A stretch of DNA of 64,000 nt from Candidatus Fraserbacteria bacterium (GTDB lineage Bacteria > Bipolaricaulota > Bipolaricaulia > RBG-16-55-9 > JAJCYT01): contig JAJCYT010000028.1 of assembly GCA_029262795.1 (NCBI GenBank), forward strand, positions 1 through 64,000, given 5' to 3'. Below are positions 45,508 through 54,424 of the stretch, in pieces. Under the pieces are notes generated by a model, which ran no database searches, was not told where the DNA came from, and worked only from the letters and a program-made list of their open reading frames with translations. The translations under genes and the position numbers were made by a program. Every line of letters starts with the position of its first letter. The first letter of the stretch is position 1.

Positions 45508-47007
45508 ATGTCTCGCTGGGGGATTTTTTTCAGTTTAACAATCGTCATCTTTTTTTCAGGCTGTGCTTTTGTTCCTGATGATTTTGTCGATGTACCAGAC
45601 AACATCACTGATACCCCCGTCGTATTGGCCGAAGACGGCGAACAGAACTTTTTTGTGCATCGCGGCGGCCATGATGAAAATTCCGGCATTAAAGAAGAAC
45701 CTTTCGCCACCATCCAGCGAGGCATCAATGCCGCTTCCTTTGCTGGAGGGGGCATTGTGTATGTGGCGGGTGGCATTTATAAAGAAATTGTGGCATTGAA
45801 ATCGCGTGTTAATGTGTATGGCGGCTTCAACTCAACCAACTGGGAACGTGACTTAAAACGATTTCCGAGCACGATTGAAGGCGATTTACTCAACGGGGTT
45901 GCCATTACCGTGATTGCTGAAGACATTGCCTCAGCCATTTTTAATGGGTTTACACTCATTAGCCCTGACACCGAGAAAAATAATGAACTTGTGCCGATGG
46001 GAAATCCCTCTATTGGCATGTTGATTAACAATGGCCAGGTATTGGAGATTTCCAACAACATCATTATTGCTGGTAACGCTGCCGTTGGGCGCCCAGGTGC
46101 TGTGGGGCAGGATGGCTCTGCAACACCCCCTCCAGGATTGGCAGGGGCCGATGCCGAAGGGTGTGACACCACGGCTTTAGGCGGCGATGGTGGCAGTGCT
46201 TTGGGCTTCACCGATGGTGGCAAGGGGGGCGACGGTCGTCTTGATGAAGGCGTCAGTGGCAGTCCTGGTGCAAACACTTTGCTGGGCAATGGCAGTGTGA
46301 TCCCTGGCGGAGGCGGCGGACGTGGTGGTCTTGTTGAAGGCGACGGCGAAAATGGTTTACCTGGAGCCATTGGTTTGGATGGTGTTCACGGTGTGGGTGG
46401 CCTTTCTTTTCAAAATGGTGTTCGGGGTGAAAATGGCAGCAATGGAGGAGGAGGAGGCGGCGGCGGCAGTGGCGGCGGTTCACTCAATGCTGCTTGTGGT
46501 GCAGCGGGTGGTGGCGGTGGTAGTGGCGGACAAGGTGGGCAAGGTGGACTGGGTGGCAATGCAGGTGGCAGCTCTTTTGGCATGATTGTCGTGCTTAATA
46601 GCGATGTGGAAATATTGAACAACATGATCGTGCCTGGCGCAGGTGGTGTCGGTGGTGATGGTGGCGCAGGCGGCAGTGGTGGTCAAGGTGGCACAGGAGG
46701 GTTGGGTGGCACAGGGTTTGAAACCCAAGGTGCTGGCGGCACAGGCGGTATGGGGGGCACAGGGGGTGCTGGTGGGCATGGCGGTGGTGGAGCCGGTGGC
46801 TGGTCAATTGGCATTTATCATGATGCTTCGAGTAGAGTCATGAGGACGGACAACGCCTTCGTGCTCGGTGCGCCTGGATTAGGTGGGCTCGCACCTGAAG
46901 GCGGCAACTCTGGGGAAGCAGGAGATCAGGTAGAGGTCTATCAGCCTCAATTGGACGAAGCATTGATCTTATTGTCTATGCCTGTAAAACAAGGAATTTT
47001 GGAGTAG
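45508..47007 (+). CDS. Gly-rich surface lipoprotein (DUF1565/beta-helix start, PGRS-like body)
   Basis: The product has 499 residues. A lipobox ends at Cys19 (FSGC). Residues about 50-115 resemble a DUF1565-like beta-helix entry (GGHDENSGIKEEPFATIQRG and IVYVAGGIYKE). From about 190 to 440 the protein is dominated by Gly-Gly-x and Gly-x-x repeats interrupted by short strands (SFGMIVVLNSDVEILNNMI). This looks like a Gly-rich beta-helix comparable in style to mycobacterial PGRS proteins, without homology implied. It is the first gene of a likely operon with a propeller lipoprotein (four bases on) and an RraA-fold protein. Function unknown. Confidence 0.65.
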   Translation: MSRWGIFFSLTIVIFFSGCAFVPDDFVDVPDNITDTPVVLAEDGEQNFFVHRGGHDENSGIKEEPFATIQRGINAASFAGGGIVYVAGGIYKEIVALKSRVNVYGGFNSTNWERDLKRFPSTIEGDLLNGVAITVIAEDIASAIFNGFTLISPDTEKNNELVPMGNPSIGMLINNGQVLEISNNIIIAGNAAVGRPGAVGQDGSATPPPGLAGADAEGCDTTALGGDGGSALGFTDGGKGGDGRLDEGVSGSPGANTLLGNGSVIPGGGGGRGGLVEGDGENGLPGAIGLDGVHGVGGLSFQNGVRGENGSNGGGGGGGGSGGGSLNAACGAAGGGGGSGGQGGQGGLGGNAGGSSFGMIVVLNSDVEILNNMIVPGAGGVGGDGGAGGSGGQGGTGGLGGTGFETQGAGGTGGMGGTGGAGGHGGGGAGGWSIGIYHDASSRVMRTDNAFVLGAPGLGGLAPEGGNSGEAGDQVEVYQPQLDEALILLSMPVKQGILE

Positions 47008-47011
47008 AAAG

Positions 47012-48043
47012 ATGAACACTCGTTTCTTGCGATTAGGTTTTTTGGGGGCGATTGCGGCCAGCATGCTCATGCTGCTGCAGGCTTGCTCCATTCCATTTTT
47101 ATTTGTGAAAGAAGATTTGCCACCTTCTAATGGCGCTTCGGCGCTTTTGCCATTTGGGCAAACCACTGATTTGTTTGTGATGGATTCCGGTTGTCAGTGT
47201 ATTCTCAAGGTATCACCTGATGGATCAGTTCAAATCAATATTGGTCACGAATCCATTCAATCACTGCTTGGGCCATTTCAAACATTCTTTGAAGGCATTG
47301 CTTTTGACCCTGAGGGCAATATGTTTTTCACTGCCGCAAAAAGTATTTTAAAACAAGCACAGGATGGCGACCTCAGCGTGTTGGCAATCGATTCACTGAT
47401 TCAGCAGGCAGGCGGCATCGATCCAGATAATTTGGGTTTTGGCAGCGACGGCAATTTATATGTCATCGATAATGGCGTCAAAAGCATTTTAAAATTTGAC
47501 TTTTTAGATGAAGTGGTCGAGTTATTTGTTGGCCCAGATTCCATTGCTGAAGCATTGGGTTTGGAACAGATTGCCGAAAGCTTTATGTCCATCATTGGGG
47601 GGGACGATGGCATGCTTTACTTGTCCAGCTCCAAACCAGATTTGATCATGGCGGTGGATTTGGCGAGTCAGGTGGCCTCTCAATTTTTATCCACTGATTT
47701 ATTGGGATATGTTGGCATGATGACCCGTGCGCCCAATGGTGATCTGGTGGTGGTGGACAACGAGCGCGACAACATCATGCGTGTGACGCCTTTTGGTGAT
47801 GTGTTGATGATGGTGTTGGAATTTCAGATCGAAGGCGAAACGTGTGCCAATGGCGAAGTTGATATTCGCGGTATTTCCTTTGACAGCGTGGGCAACTTCT
47901 ATGTGGCAGACAGCATCAGCAATAGCATTTACAAATTCGATCAAGCATTGGAGTGTTCCAAGTTTGTGTCCAGGCGGGACATTGAACAGATCACAGGCAT
48001 TTCACCACTGTTGAATTCAAGCATGGCTTTTTCACCCAAATAA
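47012..48043 (+). CDS. lipoprotein with NHL/SMP-30-like beta-propeller
   Basis: The product has 343 residues with a lipobox ending at Cys25 (LQAC). The mature protein consists of repeats such as GIAFDPEGNMFFTAAKSILK, NLGFGSDGNLYVIDNGVKS, TRAPNGDLVVVDNERDN and GISFDSVGNFYVADS, i.e. about six blades of an NHL/SMP-30-type propeller. It is similar in kind to the exported propeller at 6806. It starts four bases after the Gly-rich lipoprotein and ends ten bases before the RraA-like gene, so the three are likely cotranscribed. The role is probably ligand binding at the cell envelope; no enzymatic residues were identified. Confidence 0.7.
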   Translation: MNTRFLRLGFLGAIAASMLMLLQACSIPFLFVKEDLPPSNGASALLPFGQTTDLFVMDSGCQCILKVSPDGSVQINIGHESIQSLLGPFQTFFEGIAFDPEGNMFFTAAKSILKQAQDGDLSVLAIDSLIQQAGGIDPDNLGFGSDGNLYVIDNGVKSILKFDFLDEVVELFVGPDSIAEALGLEQIAESFMSIIGGDDGMLYLSSSKPDLIMAVDLASQVASQFLSTDLLGYVGMMTRAPNGDLVVVDNERDNIMRVTPFGDVLMMVLEFQIEGETCANGEVDIRGISFDSVGNFYVADSISNSIYKFDQALECSKFVSRRDIEQITGISPLLNSSMAFSPK

Positions 48044-48053
48044 ACGAGGCAGG

Positions 48054-48671
48054 ATGAGCGATATCAATTTTGGTGCTTTACCATCCACCGCTTATGCGGC
48101 TGTGTTAGAGCGTCGTCAGTTTATGGATATGGGTCTTCGTGAGCTTTGGCCTCAAACACCAAGACTGTTTGGTTCAGCCTTCACAGTGCAACTCACTCCA
48201 GGCGATAATCTGATGTTTCATGCAGCCATTTACGAAGCGCCCAAAGGTTCGGTCATCGTTGCAAATGCGGGCGACAATGAGTTTGCTGTGGCTGGTGGAA
48301 ATGTGTGTGCAGTGACGCAACAGCGCGGCATAGCAGGCTTTGTGATTGATGGTGTGATTCGAGATCTGGATGAAATACGACAAAACAAATTTCCAGTTTT
48401 CGCGCGTGGGTTGATGCCGATCCCTGGGATAAAGAAAAAAGTGGGTCCACTCAACACACCCATTCACTGTGGCGGCGTGGAAGTGTTTCCAGGCGACATC
48501 ATTGTGGCTGATGAAGAAGGCATTGCCGTGATTCCTCAAGCTCAAAAAGAAGATGTCTATAAAGTATCAAAAGCAAAACTGGAAAAAGAATCCAATCAAT
48601 CACTCGATGAATGGCAGCAAGAACATCATGCCAAAATTACTTCACTGCTTAATCAAAAAAACTCTGATTAG
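48054..48671 (+). CDS. RraA-fold protein (RraA/HMG-aldolase family)
   Basis: The product has 205 residues. GDNEFAVAGGNVCAVTQQRG and GFVIDGVIRDLDEI carry the family's glycine loop, Arg and Asp that bind a divalent metal and pyruvate-like substrates in HMG/CHA aldolases. PIHCGGVEVFPGDIIVADEEGIAVIP is another family hallmark. Such proteins act either as RNase E inhibitors or as 4-hydroxy-4-methyl-2-oxoglutarate aldolases; often the annotation cannot tell which. The company of two surface lipoproteins is odd and gives no hint. I lean to the aldolase side because the catalytic VIRD is kept. Confidence 0.8.
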   Translation: MSDINFGALPSTAYAAVLERRQFMDMGLRELWPQTPRLFGSAFTVQLTPGDNLMFHAAIYEAPKGSVIVANAGDNEFAVAGGNVCAVTQQRGIAGFVIDGVIRDLDEIRQNKFPVFARGLMPIPGIKKKVGPLNTPIHCGGVEVFPGDIIVADEEGIAVIPQAQKEDVYKVSKAKLEKESNQSLDEWQQEHHAKITSLLNQKNSD

Positions 48672-48691
48672 ATCACAAATTTGATTCTAAC

Positions 48692-49237
48692 TTAAGCATA
48701 TTCCTCATGGAACGTCACCTGAAGGGCATTGTTAAACATATTGAGCATGTTAATAAAACCCACCAAAAAGGTGAGTTCCACAATTTCCTCGTCTGAGAAA
48801 TTTTCTTTAAGTTGATTGAAAAGATCGTCTGGTACACGATTTGAATCTTCCATCATGGCCTCGGTGTAGGCCAGGGCGAGTTGTTCGCGTTCGGTCAAAT
48901 TGTCCGAAGCTTCCAGTTTGTCAATTTGAATTTGAGGTATGCCGATTTGGCGCATGATCGATCGGTGAGAATCTCGGCAGAATTGGCAGTTGTTTTTGAT
49001 CGATGATTTTAAAATCACCTTCTCTTTCAACGATCGTTCCAGCAATCCACCCGGATACACGCTTTCGCCGGTGCTGGCAAATGTCTTTAAAATTTCAGGG
49101 CGCAGACTGATGGCTTGTAACATCTCTACTGGCAATTGTCCTTTTTCCATCAGCGCCAAGCTTTCTGTAAACGTTGAAATACCTTCGAATTGCGAAAATG
49201 ATGACTTAACCTGATCTGGATTAATTTGAACACGCAT
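48692..49237 (-). CDS. AhpD-like carboxymuconolactone decarboxylase-family protein
   Basis: The product has 181 residues. KNNCQFCRDSHRSIMRQIGI contains the C84-x-x-C87 pair and His91 of AhpD-like peroxidase-linked disulfide reductases. Helical segments before and after match the CMD family. It probably reduces disulfides or peroxides in the cytoplasm; true lactone decarboxylases lack the CxxC. It stands alone on the minus strand, converging on the RraA gene. Confidence 0.82.
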   Translation of the reverse strand: MRVQINPDQVKSSFSQFEGISTFTESLALMEKGQLPVEMLQAISLRPEILKTFASTGESVYPGGLLERSLKEKVILKSSIKNNCQFCRDSHRSIMRQIGIPQIQIDKLEASDNLTEREQLALAYTEAMMEDSNRVPDDLFNQLKENFSDEEIVELTFLVGFINMLNMFNNALQVTFHEEYA

Positions 49238-49274
49238 AGATAAAAACCTCCTCCAAAATTTTTTATAAAAAGAA

Positions 49275-49311
49275 AAGCGTCTGTCCTGTTAGTTTAACAG
49301 GACAGACGCTT
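49275..49311 (-). terminator. terminator of the META lipoprotein gene
   Basis: AAGCGTCTGTCCTGTTA and its complement form a 17-base stem with a 3-base loop. On the minus strand it is followed by TTCTTTTTATAAAA. Confidence 0.8.
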
Positions 49312-49345
49312 CAGGTTGTGGTCATTACTAAAACAAGCGTGGTGG

Positions 49346-50170
49346 TTATTTTCTCAAATAAAACTGAAGTTCCTGACCAGCCAAATGTTCGATAGAGAGG
49401 GTCATGCCATCAATTTCAAACGTTTTAGACTGTGTCAAGAAATCCAAATACTGATCTTCCTGCTGCTGCGTGTTCAAATCACAAGGATTCATATTGCGGT
49501 CAACGCTGGTCACCAGGAATTTACTGTCGGTCACGTTGTAGCTGCCGCTGTAATTGTTACAGCCGCCAAAGCCGGTGAACTTGCCATTGGCCAAAATTCG
49601 TAAGGAAATACGGGTACCATCACGCAAAGTCATCTGGCCCAGATGAGGAATGTAAAAGTGTGTCAATTCCCAAGTGCTGTTTGCCAAAGGCGTGCTGGGG
49701 TCCACATCCGGCTGAGCGAAGTGGAGTTTTTCCGTTTCGGAATAATAAATATCTAAAGACGTATGAAGCGCTCTAAACATAGAAGCGCTTTCCAAAGAAG
49801 TCAAAAAGGCTTCTTCCTGAGCCATTACTTCGGCATCACAGTCCATGTCGTCCACATCCATGCCGGAAACGGAGATGGTATCGCCATTGACGGTGTAATT
49901 GGCAAAGTAATAGTTACAACCGGCAAAACCATTGATTTGACCACCACTGTCAAAGGCAACCGTTATAGCGGTGATGCCTGGCAGTGGCGTTTCAATGGCC
50001 ATGTTCGTATCGCTGAATGAAGCAAGCACCCAAGAGGTGCCAGATAAAGTTGCAGTATCAGGATTGTGGCGCTCGGTGTTGAACATGTTGAATGCCACAC
50101 AAGCACTGATCAACGGCAAGATGGCCAGCAATAAAGCTACCATCATGATGGATCTGGGGAAGTATTTCAT
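49346..50170 (-). CDS. lipoprotein with two META (HslJ-like) domains
   Basis: The product has 274 residues with a lipobox ending at Cys24 (ISAC). Two META domains follow, each starting with the pattern L-x-x-(S/T)-W-x-L (GTSWVLASF and NSTWELTHF) and containing GFAGCNYYFANYTV or GFGGCNNYSGSYNV plus a later Cys (DDMDCDAE and NPCDLN). The Cys pairs may form disulfides. META domains occur in heat-shock HslJ and in many secreted proteins; the molecular role is unclear. Its terminator is at 49275. A palindrome lies just upstream. Confidence 0.8.
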   Translation of the reverse strand: MKYFPRSIMMVALLLAILPLISACVAFNMFNTERHNPDTATLSGTSWVLASFSDTNMAIETPLPGITAITVAFDSGGQINGFAGCNYYFANYTVNGDTISVSGMDVDDMDCDAEVMAQEEAFLTSLESASMFRALHTSLDIYYSETEKLHFAQPDVDPSTPLANSTWELTHFYIPHLGQMTLRDGTRISLRILANGKFTGFGGCNNYSGSYNVTDSKFLVTSVDRNMNPCDLNTQQQEDQYLDFLTQSKTFEIDGMTLSIEHLAGQELQFYLRK

Positions 50171-50542
50171 CGTAAACCCTCCGTGGTTCTGCTGTGACTG
50201 ATCACAGCCCTATCTATAAGATTGATGTCTTAAACACGCAAAGAAGCACACCTATCTAAACAAGATGCTTGTGTAAGCAAAAAATACTTCTCAAGCATCT
50301 CATTATTGCATTGAGCCGACCCCCGACATCTGTGGGCGAAGGTGGTGCAACATTTGCTTTGCCTTCAAATCCTCATCTTATTTGTTTATAACGCTTTGGA
50401 GGGAAAACGCCTCTCACCCATGACTAATTGCTTTAGGAAGTGGTGTAACGATGAAGGGGAAAAGAAAACTCGAAATTTACGATAGGGCGTGACGCCAGTT
50501 ACTGTTTGGCCAAATTGAGGTAACCGACGCCACCAAAGTCAC
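50171..50542. promoter_or_regulatory. gap between META lipoprotein and dnaN with a palindrome
   Basis: GCTGTGA-CTGA-TCACAGC at 50191-50208 is an inverted repeat about 20 bases before the META gene start, a plausible operator. The rest of this stretch shows no gene. It also forms the downstream end of the dnaN operon; no strong terminator was found there. Confidence 0.4.
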
Positions 50543-51670
50543 TTACATGTCGAGTCGGATGGGCATGCACACATAAACAAAACCGTGGTCTTCGTTGCTG
50601 TCACCTGAAGGTTCCAGCAGCCCTGCGCTTTCTGAGTCCTTGAGCCACAGGTTGATTTCGTCGCTGTTCATGCGTTTGAGTGCATCAATGAGAAACTCAG
50701 CGCGAAAAGATACTTTAATCTCATCCACTGCTTTGGTGAGTGAGAGATTTTCTTCAGTTTCGCCTTTCTCGCTGGAGGAAGAACTGAGGTGAAGTTGTTC
50801 TCCCTGGGCTTGAACAACCACTGCGCCAGATTCTTCGGCGGTGGTGATTTGAGCGCGCTGTAGAGCAGCCAAAAATGCGTGTCGGCTCATGTTTAAACCG
50901 ATGGGCGTTTCTTTTGGAATGACGCGATCAATGTCGGGATATTCTTCTTCCATCACACGCACCATGTAAGTGATGCCGTCGGTGTGGAAGAACAATTGAG
51001 AATTTTCCTGATATACTTCGATTTCTTCAGCATCAATTTGGGACATAATGCCGCTTAAATCGCGAAGTGCGTTGGCATCGACCAGAAATTCGCCTTCGGG
51101 GCCATTTGTCAGCGCCATGTCGTACAACGATAGCCGATAGCCGTTGGTGGACACCATTCTTACCCCGTCAGACTTAAACGTCATATGAACGCCTGTTAAA
51201 CTTAAACGAGAGGTTTCTTTGGTGTTGAGTGCAGAGAAAGTGGTTAAATCAATGCCGCGTTGAAACAGAGCCTTGTTCAGTTTGATAAAAGGTGTTTCAG
51301 GCTTGTCTGAAAGCTGTGGATAATCTTCTAAAGGCAATGTCAGCAAATCAAACGTGGTGCCGCCACACAACACTTCAACCTTGTTGCTTTCTGCCGCTTT
51401 TTGAAAGTTCACAGTGTCATCAGGCAACACGGCGACAATGCGATTGAGCACATCGCCATTCAGAATGGTAGAGCTGGGTTCAGTGGCACCAGCCAACGGA
51501 ATCCGACAGCGAATAGAACGCTCTAAATCCGTTGCCTGAAGAATGAGGTTGTCGCCCTGAATATCCAAACGCATCCCCGCCAAAATCGGCATGGTGGATG
51601 CAGAACCCAGAGCCCGTCCTGCTGTTTTGATGCCAAATGACAAATCCTTCCGTGAACAAGTAAATTGCAT
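50543..51670 (-). CDS. dnaN: DNA polymerase III subunit beta (sliding clamp)
   Basis: The product has 375 residues, the usual clamp length. Recognisable elements are the N-terminal MQFTCSRKDLSFGI, GMRLDIQGDNLILQATDLERSIRC, VSTNGYRLSLYDM and the C-terminal YVCMPIRLDM (commonly YVVMPMRL). It forms the ring that tethers DNA polymerase to the template. It is not next to dnaA, but last in a lspA-tmk-dnaN array, 46 bases after tmk. The C-terminal acidic SESAGLLEPSGDSNEDHG resembles other diverse clamps. Confidence 0.95.
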   Translation of the reverse strand: MQFTCSRKDLSFGIKTAGRALGSASTMPILAGMRLDIQGDNLILQATDLERSIRCRIPLAGATEPSSTILNGDVLNRIVAVLPDDTVNFQKAAESNKVEVLCGGTTFDLLTLPLEDYPQLSDKPETPFIKLNKALFQRGIDLTTFSALNTKETSRLSLTGVHMTFKSDGVRMVSTNGYRLSLYDMALTNGPEGEFLVDANALRDLSGIMSQIDAEEIEVYQENSQLFFHTDGITYMVRVMEEEYPDIDRVIPKETPIGLNMSRHAFLAALQRAQITTAEESGAVVVQAQGEQLHLSSSSSEKGETEENLSLTKAVDEIKVSFRAEFLIDALKRMNSDEINLWLKDSESAGLLEPSGDSNEDHGFVYVCMPIRLDM

Positions 51671-51715
51671 ATTTATTTTCTCTTTCCTGGATTTGATCGA
51701 AGTTTAGCAAAGGCT

Positions 51716-52324
51716 TTAGCGAGCGTCAAGCAAAGGGGTGATAAGGCATTTCACTGCATCCAATAAAACGGCTTCAGATTGAAATCCGTCCAGGATGTGT
51801 GTGTTTTCCATCTCTTGAAGCTCTTGAAGGTAACCTGCGTACACGCGTTCAAAAAAGATTTGATCTTCTTTTTCCAAACGATCCAGACTGGATTTGCCTT
51901 GCCGTTTTCTCATTTCTTCTAAAGAAATATCAAAATAAATCGTCATATCTGGCTTTAGGTCTTGAGTCGCCCAAGCATCCAATGCCTTCAATTTCACAAG
52001 GTCAAGCTCTCGTCCATGCCCCTGATAGGCCAAGCTGGACAATGTATAACGATCACAAAGCACTATCTTTCCTGAAACAATTGCAGGCAGAATTTTTTCA
52101 GCTGTCACCTGGGTTCGTGCCGCTTCGTAAAGCAACAGTTCAGCCAGTGGATGCACATCAATATCCTGATGCAACACAATATCACGTACACCTTGTCCCA
52201 ATGCCGTGGTTCCGGGCTCAGCCACGGAAACAACATCGTTTCCAGATTCAATTAAAAAATTTTGGAGATGGCTTAGCTGAGTGCTTTTGCCGCTGCTTTC
52301 CAATCCTTCAAAGACGATGAACAT
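51716..52324 (-). CDS. tmk: thymidylate kinase
   Basis: The product has 202 residues. FEGLESSGKSTQLSHL is the P-loop (the common form is FEGxDGxGKTTQ). DRYTLSSLAYQGHGRE is the DRY/S...AYQG substrate region. It makes dTDP from dTMP for DNA synthesis. The ATG directly follows the lspA stop (TAAATG). The P-loop has Glu-Ser-Ser in place of the usual Asp-Gly, which is a mild deviation. Confidence 0.92.
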   Translation of the reverse strand: MFIVFEGLESSGKSTQLSHLQNFLIESGNDVVSVAEPGTTALGQGVRDIVLHQDIDVHPLAELLLYEAARTQVTAEKILPAIVSGKIVLCDRYTLSSLAYQGHGRELDLVKLKALDAWATQDLKPDMTIYFDISLEEMRKRQGKSSLDRLEKEDQIFFERVYAGYLQELQEMENTHILDGFQSEAVLLDAVKCLITPLLDAR

Positions 52325-52855
52325 TTATTCCTCAATGGGATTGATGTCGGATTTTGGGGCCTGAGGGTCTTGCTGATAGGTGGTTTCTTCAGCTTCGGCG
52401 GCTTCCGGTTCCTTGTTGTTCAGCCAGGCCCACAGAATGAGTCCCGTGCCTACAACAATGACGCTGTCAGCAATATTAAACACAGGCAGGCCACATACAT
52501 TGTTGATGCAGACTTGAATAAAATCGACCACGTAATCCAAACGCAAACGGTCTGCCAAGTTGCCAAGCGCCCCGCCGGCAATCAATGCAAAGCCAAAGTT
52601 CACCAGACGAATGGGACGAGGGAAAAACACCAACAGGCCAACGATACACAAACTTACAATGACAGCGACCCAAGCGAGCCAAATCCCCTGGCCCTGCAAA
52701 ATGCCAAAGGCCCCACCGCTGTTGTGCCAATGCGTGATAAACAACCAGCCAGGGATGACAGGAATTTGATTCTGCTCTAACACATTTTGCAAAATGAAAA
52801 ACTTACTGAGTTGGTCCAGCCCAAGTGCCACCAATACGTAAACTAAATAAATCAT
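52325..52855 (-). CDS. lspA: lipoprotein signal peptidase (signal peptidase II)
   Basis: The product has 176 residues from MIYLVYVLVAL; AGAGGGAA lies ahead. A longer frame to 52957 lacks family resemblance. The catalytic pair is in GGALGNLADRL and VFNIADSVIVVG. It cleaves prolipoproteins after lipidation, as needed for the lipoproteins at 45508, 47012 and 49346. The last 35 residues are a hydrophilic, Glu-rich extension. It is the first gene of a run that continues with tmk and dnaN. Confidence 0.92.
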   Translation of the reverse strand: MIYLVYVLVALGLDQLSKFFILQNVLEQNQIPVIPGWLFITHWHNSGGAFGILQGQGIWLAWVAVIVSLCIVGLLVFFPRPIRLVNFGFALIAGGALGNLADRLRLDYVVDFIQVCINNVCGLPVFNIADSVIVVGTGLILWAWLNNKEPEAAEAEETTYQQDPQAPKSDINPIEE

Positions 52856-53035
52856 AATAATTCCCTCTGGTTCATCATTTCCCGACTGAGTATAGGTGTC
52901 AAGCACAATGTCTGCAATGGATAGGGACAAAGGTTCGATGTCACTGTGTCCAAACACCCGTCACAATCTCTCTTTTTTCCTCGGCCGTCTTTCACAATCA
53001 AATTATACTTGTTTTACTTTCTAGACATTCAAATC

Positions 53036-53069
53036 CTCCCCTCTTGGAAACCGAGAGCCAAGAGGGGAG
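53036..53069. repeat. 12-base inverted repeat (CTCCCCTCTTGG / CCAAGAGGGGAG)
   Basis: A perfect stem of two 12-base arms with a 10-base loop in the gap between lspA and smpB. It may be a terminator or a repetitive palindrome; no T run follows on the plus strand directly. Confidence 0.6.
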
Positions 53070-53160
53070 ATCCCTTCTCTTTTGCACCAAATTTTAAAAA
53101 CAGTAAGATAATGGCACCTTTGGGAAAGGCATTTTTTAGATAATAACAAAACGTTCTAAT

Positions 53161-53230
53161 CCCCCAACCCCCTTAACATCAAGGGGGCACGATTGGACTT
53201 TGAATCGTTTTCTATTTTTCGTTTCGTTGT
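53161..53230. repeat. C/G-rich dispersed repeat, copy 1
   Basis: The stem CCCCCTT-AACATC-AAGGGGG at 53168-53187 is followed by CACGATTGGACTTTGAAT. A second copy with the same stem and tail order is at 63811. Over about 70 bases the two look roughly 70 percent identical. It is in the gap before smpB. Confidence 0.6.
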
Positions 53231-53304
53231 TCTTTTTGTAAATTAGAAACAAACATTAAAATTTTGGGTAACCGAATGCTTGCAAATATTAAAAGGGATA
53301 CACT

Positions 53305-53751
53305 ATGAAAGTCATTGCCAACAATCGCAAAGCACGACACGATTATCATATTGACGATGATTTTGAAGCAGGCATTGTGCTCAAAGGCACTGAGGTCAAA
53401 AGCCTGCGCAATGGCAATTGTTCTTTAAAAGACGGATTTGTCCAAATCGACAAAGGGGAGGCATTTCTTTACAACGTACATATTGCCCCTTACGAGCAGG
53501 GCAACCAATTTAATGTTGACCCCACCCGCAAGCGAAAATTACTGTTCCATAAAAAAGAAATCGCCCGCCTCGAAGGCCGCGTTCGTGAAAAAGGCTATAC
53601 CTTAGTGCCTTTGCAGATCTACTTCAATGATCGCAGTAAGGTCAAAGTCAAAGTAGGGTTGGCCAAAGGGTTGGCCAAATATGACAAACGTGCTCAGATT
53701 AAGAAACGTGAGCAGAATCGCGAAATGGAACGCGCGATGAAAAACTACTGA
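53305..53751 (+). CDS. smpB: SsrA-binding protein
   Basis: The product has 148 residues, typical for SmpB. Family blocks are NNRKARHDYHIDDDFEAGI, LKGTEVKSLRNGN, KDGFVQIDKGEAFLYNVHI and the basic C-terminal tail. It binds tmRNA and brings it to stalled ribosomes. AGGGATAC lies ahead of the ATG. Its stop codon overlaps the stop of the convergent DsbA-like gene by seven bases. No tmRNA gene was seen in the flanks. Confidence 0.96.
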   Translation: MKVIANNRKARHDYHIDDDFEAGIVLKGTEVKSLRNGNCSLKDGFVQIDKGEAFLYNVHIAPYEQGNQFNVDPTRKRKLLFHKKEIARLEGRVREKGYTLVPLQIYFNDRSKVKVKVGLAKGLAKYDKRAQIKKREQNREMERAMKNY

Positions 53752-54413
53752 TTGCCCAATTCTCGTTGAATCAAACCACGCAACTGTGCCATTGAGGGTG
53801 CCCCACCCAGTTTGATGTTGTTGATGAAAACAGTCGGTGTACCCGTACCACCACGGCTGATGGCTTCCTGTGTTTGCTGTAAAATCTTTTGACGATATTT
53901 GCCAGAGGCGAGACATTCGTTGAACGCCTCACTGTTTAACCCAACACGCGAAGCATAACTTTTGAGGCGATTTGTAGTAAACACACCTGTATTGGGTTGT
54001 TGTTGAACGTTGTAAAGGTGATCATGAAATTCCCAAAAAGCGCCTTGTTCGTTGGCACATTCAGAAGCCATACCAGCCCAATTGGATTCTGTACCGTAAT
54101 GGGCAAAGTGCCGAAATTCCAGACGCACGATGCCTGTGTCCACAAACTCTTTGATTAAATCAGGGGTGGTGTTTAACGCCATAAATCGACAGGCGCTGCA
54201 CTGAAAATCAGCATATTCCACAATCACAACTTTGGCATCAGGGCTGCCAAGTGTGGCGGCTTCTACAATGATGTCTCCCACCGGGCCGGATGAAAACACA
54301 GTGAAATACAATCCGATGCCAATAACGACAAGTGCGACAAGCGTGCTCGCGATATAGATGGTTTTCTTTTGCTGCTGTTGTTTCTTTTTACGCTGGTATG
54401 GTTTTTTGGACAT
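53745..54413 (-). CDS. membrane-anchored DsbA-like thiol oxidoreductase
   Basis: The product has 222 residues. A basic, Gln/Lys-rich N-terminus is followed by one helix (about 18-38) that anchors the protein. The DsbA-like thioredoxin domain includes VEYADFQCSACRFMAL with the C72-x-x-C75 pair and the cis-Pro loop RGGTGTPTVFINN. It probably forms or shuffles disulfides on the outer face of the membrane. A paralogue is immediately upstream. The nearby DUF3179 gene on the same strand suggests one operon. Confidence 0.85.
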   Translation of the reverse strand: MSKKPYQRKKKQQQQKKTIYIASTLVALVVIGIGLYFTVFSSGPVGDIIVEAATLGSPDAKVVIVEYADFQCSACRFMALNTTPDLIKEFVDTGIVRLEFRHFAHYGTESNWAGMASECANEQGAFWEFHDHLYNVQQQPNTGVFTTNRLKSYASRVGLNSEAFNECLASGKYRQKILQQTQEAISRGGTGTPTVFINNIKLGGAPSMAQLRGLIQRELGNQ

Positions 54414-54424
54414 GGATATTTCCT

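Noticed and set aside
45777-46779. Antisense Pro- and His-rich frames opposite the Gly-rich lipoprotein
   Set aside because: They are shadows of Gly codons on the plus strand; composition is not protein-like.
52856-53304. Possible tmRNA gene next to smpB
   Set aside because: I looked for the usual tmRNA ends and tag-coding region and found only hairpins and a dispersed repeat.
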